Shown here: positions 58,733 to 64,000 of the stretch, piece after piece
Layout: each line of letters starts with the position of its first letter
Position numbering within the stretch: the first letter of the stretch is position 1
Assembly (NCBI GenBank): GCA_036250195.1
Contig: JAVHZZ010000003.1
Coordinates: forward strand, 344,846,875 to 344,910,874
Origin: Mixophyes australis
Taxonomy: Eukaryota; Chordata; Amphibia; Anura; Limnodynastidae
Length of the DNA: 64,000 nucleotides
Direction: 5' to 3'
Notes under the pieces: model-generated
What the model was told of the DNA's origin: nothing
Seen by the model: the letters and a program-made list of their open reading frames with translations, nothing else
Database searches by the model: none
Made by a program: the position numbers and the translations under genes

Positions 58733-61700
58733 ATGTCTCTTCTAGGAACTTTTCACTGAATATTGTGGACTATAACATACACAATTTGTTCATTTGTTTC
58801 AAAGATCTTGAACAGTCATTTATTCAATGACATTTAATATTCAATTATTAGAACTATTGAAGTGAATATCTTGCATATTACAAGCACCAATCTCTTCTCT
58901 ATTGTATGCTTTTATTACAAATTGGCAACCACTTCAACTGGATCCTTGTAGGGAATGTTGACCTTTCAGCTGAAATGGGTGAGACCTGAAATTAATGAAC
59001 GCACCGAGGGCTGCAGGACAAATGTCAATATATTGTATTATACTATTAATCCGATTGATGGGTGGCAGGTGTAGTTAGCAATTAAGTTAATTCATTCCTA
59101 CATAAAATTTAAACTTTGCAAGAAATCTATATATATTCTGAATCATAACACAGATTCCAACTAAAAATTTTAATTAGCAATAGTTTTAAAGGATATATTT
59201 TATAGAGAAACCGATATCTTACCTTATAACTGGTTCTCATTGAGTACTCATTGATAATTTTAGTGATGTATTAAATATACTTAAACTACCACTATCAATA
59301 CTAAATGGAAAGTGTTTCTTTTTCAATGTAACTCATTTAATCTGCCAGATCCACTCTTTTGGGCTTTTGAGTGATGCTCATAAAACCACTGGCTGCCTAC
59401 CATTATGATAGAGCAGTGACCTGCTTATTTTGAATTTAATATTTGCCCATTCTTTTTGATATTTTAAATTATGTAAATTGAATAAGGGCTTGGGGAAATG
59501 GGTTTACATATTGACTAAATGGCTGGAGAAAGGATAAACTACTGGGGTAAAGTACAAATTGTGAACTGGGAAAGATGAATGGGTGAAATGAGGACAAGCA
59601 AGCAAAGAAGTGAGCTGAATGATAACAGGAACTGCCCAGAGTAGAGGCAGGAGTGGGCTTGTATGTGAATGCATACGTTCCACAACTACAGGCTAAGCCT
59701 CATAATTATGTTATTGATACACACACTCGTTTAATTATGTTTTTTAATGACAAAAAAGCTATTGTACAGCTGTGTTTTATAAGAGAATTCTATTGGTGGG
59801 GGGTGGCTTGTGCCCCTTTATCTTTCTGAAACCAGTTAGCCTCACTAAAACAATTAGAATAATTTAAGTGAAACGGACCTAGAAACTATATGCACATTAT
59901 TAGTCACTCCTGGTCAGTATAGACCTGTCTCAAGGAGCACATAAGTTAGAGACATTTCCCAGATGTCTATTCACACACTGGAGCCAGTCAGGAAATCGTG
60001 TTTTTCTTGCTATTTTCCAGTGTCTCACAAGTTTACCAATTGGGATATATACAATTTTAGGCTACATACTATTTTACCCTTGACCAAATTATCACATCTG
60101 TCCTTTCAAACTGGCTTTGCTATACCCCTATTTGCAGCATAAAAGTTGGACTGCCCCACGAAAAACAGGACGGCTTAGAGCATACAGTGAATATACACTG
60201 AAAATATTATGCTCTGGGCAACTTACCATTCCATACTCTGCTGAATGGAGAAGATAGCATAAAGACCACACAGCCCCATGCCTCGTGTGAAGTACACACC
60301 CTTCTACCAGCACATTTTCACAGTAGCTGCCCGTGTGAATGTATTGCACATGCAGTTGGACATTTAAAATGATCTGTGGTAAGTGGAGTTAACAACTATA
60401 TATATCTATATATCCAGCACTGTCATTGGTTCTCCTACAGTGGACCTATAAATTGCACTGGATGTGTACTGCAAAATGCCTTGGTTTTACATCGGTAGCT
60501 CCTTGATGATCTTCCCAGTGCATTTTATTATGTATGTCTCTAGAGATGACCACACAAACTATGAGTGCACTTGAGTTTGAAGTGGCTGAAAAATGTGAAG
60601 AGGCAAACTGTGCAAAGTGTAAAAATCTTCCATTAAATGAAACTGTTCTCCTAAAATGCTGCTCAATTTAGCCTCCTGGCTAAGAAGCAATCCCATGAAA
60701 AAATTATTTATAAATAAAATACATAAATCACGGACAGGCTATAAGAAGAATCTTGTCAATTACTATTTTTCCTTGGTTTGCTGGCTGCTATTAATTATTT
60801 ATAGTCCTGCACAGTGTCATGTGACTACCATGGCAACCACAGTCACACGGCACATAATATAATGAGCACATAGGCTTTGGAACTTCACTCTGAGCTCTGT
60901 CTACACTGTGCACTGTAAAATCCACCCCTTCCTTTTTCTCCCCTCTGCTTTCACTGTGAGCGTGTATATATGTGTGTCTGGCAGCCATACTCCATAGAGA
61001 GATTTTGAAAAGGAGGTAGTCATTTGTAGGAGGTACTTGCAATTTAGAGGAAATAACTTCTGTGTGGGATTACTGCTTCTTTAAAATAACAGCCATGCTC
61101 CATCAAACTCCACCCATTCAGTCATACATACCATATTGGGCAGCAAACCCATTCGCTTTAGCTAAATTTGAGGTACATATTGGTGAACAGCAACACCAAC
61201 TAGAAGTTTGTACTGGGTCTCAGACATTTTGCATATTGTAAATGACTTTCAGAATGCTCCAACATAGTTTGCGTAAGAAGAACCAATGGAAACACAGAGT
61301 TTTGTTGCTGGCAGCTCTGATCCCAGTTATTATTTACTAGCGCTGCAGTGCCAGAGGGGATGAAGACAACAGGTTATCTGGGAAGTAAAGGAAACACGAT
61401 GCATAAGTGTTGCTTAAGACCCAGGGTTCTGTTGCACTCTACTGCTTACTGGGATACTGATCTAGAGGGAAATTGTTTCCCTCCCAAAGTACATGCAATT
61501 ATAAAAATTTTAAAGGCTAAATCCAATATTCTCATAACTTGCATAACAATCCTTTAGCAGCTGAAGCTAATTAAAACATTGTATATAGCTGTTACAGACT
61601 GAAATGCTAAGTACTGCTCTCCACCACCACATCCTACCCGATATTTAGAGAGCCTAAACTGTCAGCATCAGTCACTCCAGTGCTGGCAATTTGAACTCCC

Positions 61701-62089
61701 TGATATCAGGTAAATGTTGTGACAATGTGGGGAGCTCAAACTCTTATTGCAAATACCAGGTAGTTCTAGCAGCTGGGACACCCTGATCTCTTCAAGAAGC
61801 AGCAGGATTACACCAGACTTTTAGTGCTTCCTGGATGTTCATGACTCTTTATAAAATGACATTGAATTTCATTTAGAGTGTGCAATTAATATGGTGGTTC
61901 TATAACTATGGCGAGAGCAGTGGTAGACATAAGAGGCTGCTGCTATAGGTACAAGGTTTTGGCACTGTCCCCAATCAGCAAGTGGATTCCCTGTTTTTGC
62001 TAGGTTGTTAGATTCATTTAAAGCCATCAGAAAACACCTAATAATAACACCCCAGACAGGATAGACCTCCTATGCCACCCTGTCTTTTG
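58733..62089. other. No gene recognised
   Basis: AT-rich sequence with short frames. Reading all frames gave no domain, splice-flanked exon or element ends that I could support. Confidence 0.45.
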
Positions 62090-63240
62090 TGTTGCTGGGG
62101 ACCAGCTGAGCTTGCCTAGCCCCCTTTCTTTCTCCCAAATGCGCCTTCTAACCGCAGTAGGAGTGGCTTTTGCTGCTCATTAACAGGACCTAGAACTGTG
62201 CCCTTCTAGGTAACTCTCGCTGCTAGTGTACCCCCTTGTTGGTGCACCTGGGCTGGTATTCCTGACCTCTTGTCTTCAGATCAGGGTTGCTGTGGATGGT
62301 TCCACGTGGCCTATCACCCTGGCCAGAGCTGCAGTGTAGCAGGCAGAGCGTTGGTACTGGAATGCTGAGTCCCAACCTCAGAACAGACGGAAAACGGATT
62401 AGATTGGGTCTAATCTGTGGGTCACTGGAATTACAGCAGTTAAGTAGGGGTCAAAGAAGGTTCCTTAAGCAGTGATGTTTGTTAGCGCAGGAAGTCCTAA
62501 AAAGGACAGTTACACAGTCACTACTTTGAGGTACTAGTGATATCCAGAAAGTACAGATGGTATAATAATGATACATGGTCAAACAGTGCGCTTTTTATAC
62601 AGATTTACACAGTTACCTTGGCAGGAGGTAATCCAGACTCCTGCCCCTATGACCAATCCAGTGGCTTCATACAGCCTGCACATAACTCAGTCTAGTGGGG
62701 TTTAACATCTTTTCACGTTGCTGCTAGTGGCACTAGCGGCGGAACTATCATTGGTGAAGCAGGCGCCGTGCACCGGGGCCCATGGAGATAATGGGGCCTG
62801 CTGCATGGCAGATGCAGAGGGTCGGGGACCCGGATCCCTGCACCGGGGCCCACAGCTTGCTATTTCCGCCTCTGAGCGCCACCGATATGTCTGATGTTTT
62901 CTAATGAATATTTACCATCAAGATATAACATTTCTCTAATATTGCTTTGAACGCCATTTAACTTGCAAAATTCACATTCGTCTGTGAACACTTGCATAGG
63001 GAGTCTACCAGCAAGTATATTAACCTCCTCCTATCTTTCAGGCTCAACAGACGTTTTGGTCACTCAATGATAAAAAGGTCTAATTAACATGAGATTACCT
63101 GTCTGCAGACAGTTTCAAATCCCAAACATGATATAATGTCTCAGAAGTCAATACATTTCCACACATACTAATATAAAAAGATAAGTAAATTTGCAATGAT
63201 ATACAGAGGTGCACTGCACTCCTAATCTGGCAAATGGAGC
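62090..63240. repeat. Unnamed interspersed repeat, copy B
   Basis: Aligns with copy A (1740-2720), as described there. It is interrupted by the hAT MITE at 62734-62874, so the family is older than that insertion. Confidence 0.6.
62734..62874. mobile_element. hAT-type MITE, family with CAGxGGxGGAACTA ends, copy 2
   Basis: Starts TAGCGGCGGAACTA (first base mutated from C) and ends with the complement of CAGAGGCGGAAATA. Flanks AGTGGCAC and AGCGCCAC agree at 6 of 8. Its inside shares GGGCCCATGGAGATAATGGG with copy 1 in reverse orientation. Confidence 0.8.
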
Positions 63241-64000
63241 GAAAAGTTTTATATCGTAGACATATTTATGCAGCATTTTATTTATTAACAATATTTTTAT
63301 AGAGTGCCTACATTTTAGGTGGCACTTCCATAAAATATTTAATCATTTACATCAGTTCCTCCCCCGTATTTCCTATATGTAATAACTTGTAATTCTAACC
63401 AGGACAGTCTCCTTTATACTATAGCCCCTGGTTGGCAGGTGGAATTCGATATCAGAATGACCTCACACGTGGAAAATCACTTTCAGGTTTCTTGGACTTG
63501 CAATAACAACTTGATATTCCTAACAAAGTTTTATTTATCAATATCTCCAAATCACAACGCAATCAAACGTCATCTAAACAATCGTCTCCTTGCGCCCTTG
63601 AACCCTCTGCATGAGACAAGCCTCCACAAAGGCCTTGATTTCGACATTCTACAGTGTGCTCATAAAACCTGGGACCTCACTAATAGACTCACATGAACAA
63701 ACCTGAGAGCCTGATCTGGTGGAAACTTTTGATGATTAAGGCAGGTCTGAAATTAGAGAAAACACAGCCAGCCGTTCGCTCTGCATCAAAAATCAAAGGA
63801 AGTGCATACACACTATTGTACCATTGGTACTATGTACCTTCAGAACTACATAAAAATATGCTTGTTGGTGAAGATGTTCTGCTGTTGACTAGATGTTAGA
63901 TGTAAAATAAAAAGCTATCCATTTCAATATCACCAAAGCCGAATATGTCTCCAAAAAACCCAAAATAATTCTGTTTGGGCAGATTAGGAAATTCATCAAC
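63241..64000. other. No gene recognised
   Basis: A LINE-tail-like word ('TTATTAACAATATTTTTATAGAGTGCCTACATTTTA') occurs near 63278-63318. The two plus-strand frames at 63439-63696 and 63693-63899 have no recognisable domain. Confidence 0.4.

Overview
The window is vertebrate nuclear DNA, most likely from a frog. It is AT-rich, intron-dominated and microsatellite-rich, and it carries only one recognisable host gene. The repeat set is typical of amphibians: Tc1-like, hAT, Harbinger, Helitron and TTAA-type DNA elements, a DIRS-type relic, L1/Tx1-like and L2-like LINEs, tRNA-headed SINEs and an endogenous retrovirus-like element. The host gene is FOXN2, a forkhead transcription factor, on the minus strand. 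The first coding exon (6713-7251) has clean splice sites and encodes the N-terminus and most of the forkhead domain. A probable non-coding first exon ends at a perfect splice donor at 28548, inside a GC/CpG-rich block (about 28500-29420) that is the likely promoter. That gives a first intron of about 21 kb. Later exons should lie to the left of position 1.

Left part (1-7250): a non-autonomous Helitron (357-958), a copy of an unnamed 1-kb repeat (about 1740-2720), a Harbinger-type element rich in CCCGGG (2877-3401), an old transposon-like stretch (about 3480-4320), a LINE/SINE tail, an AT/AC microsatellite, and the start of FOXN2 intron 2. FOXN2 intron 1 (7252-28547) holds microsatellites, a U2-snRNA-like fragment next to a GC-rich block, a DIRS-type retrotransposon relic split by a SINE, two MITEs, a perfect 38-bp palindrome and a second SINE.

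Right part (29420-64000): no host exon was recognised here; it is a landscape of nested mobile elements. A Tc1 relic contains a hairpin MITE. A second Tc1 element (36948-38744) is split by a 512-bp hAT MITE and abuts a third Tc1 fragment. The largest structure is a minus-strand L1/Tx1-like LINE (about 42065-53830). It was broken first or second (order not resolvable) by a 652-bp insert with an 11-bp target duplication, and by an 8.5-kb endogenous retrovirus-like element (43920-52447) with a 4-bp target duplication. The retroviral element has LTRs that look identical by eye except for one 10-bp tandem duplication. It has a tRNA-Pro-like primer site and an open gag frame, but almost no recognisable pol and no env. 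It therefore looks like a recently moved, non-autonomous copy.

Further right come more hAT MITEs, and a 542-bp TTAA-flanked hairpin with telomere-like repeats in its loop, which sits between a second, outer pair of inverted repeats. All family assignments come from reading translations and termini by eye; no search was run.
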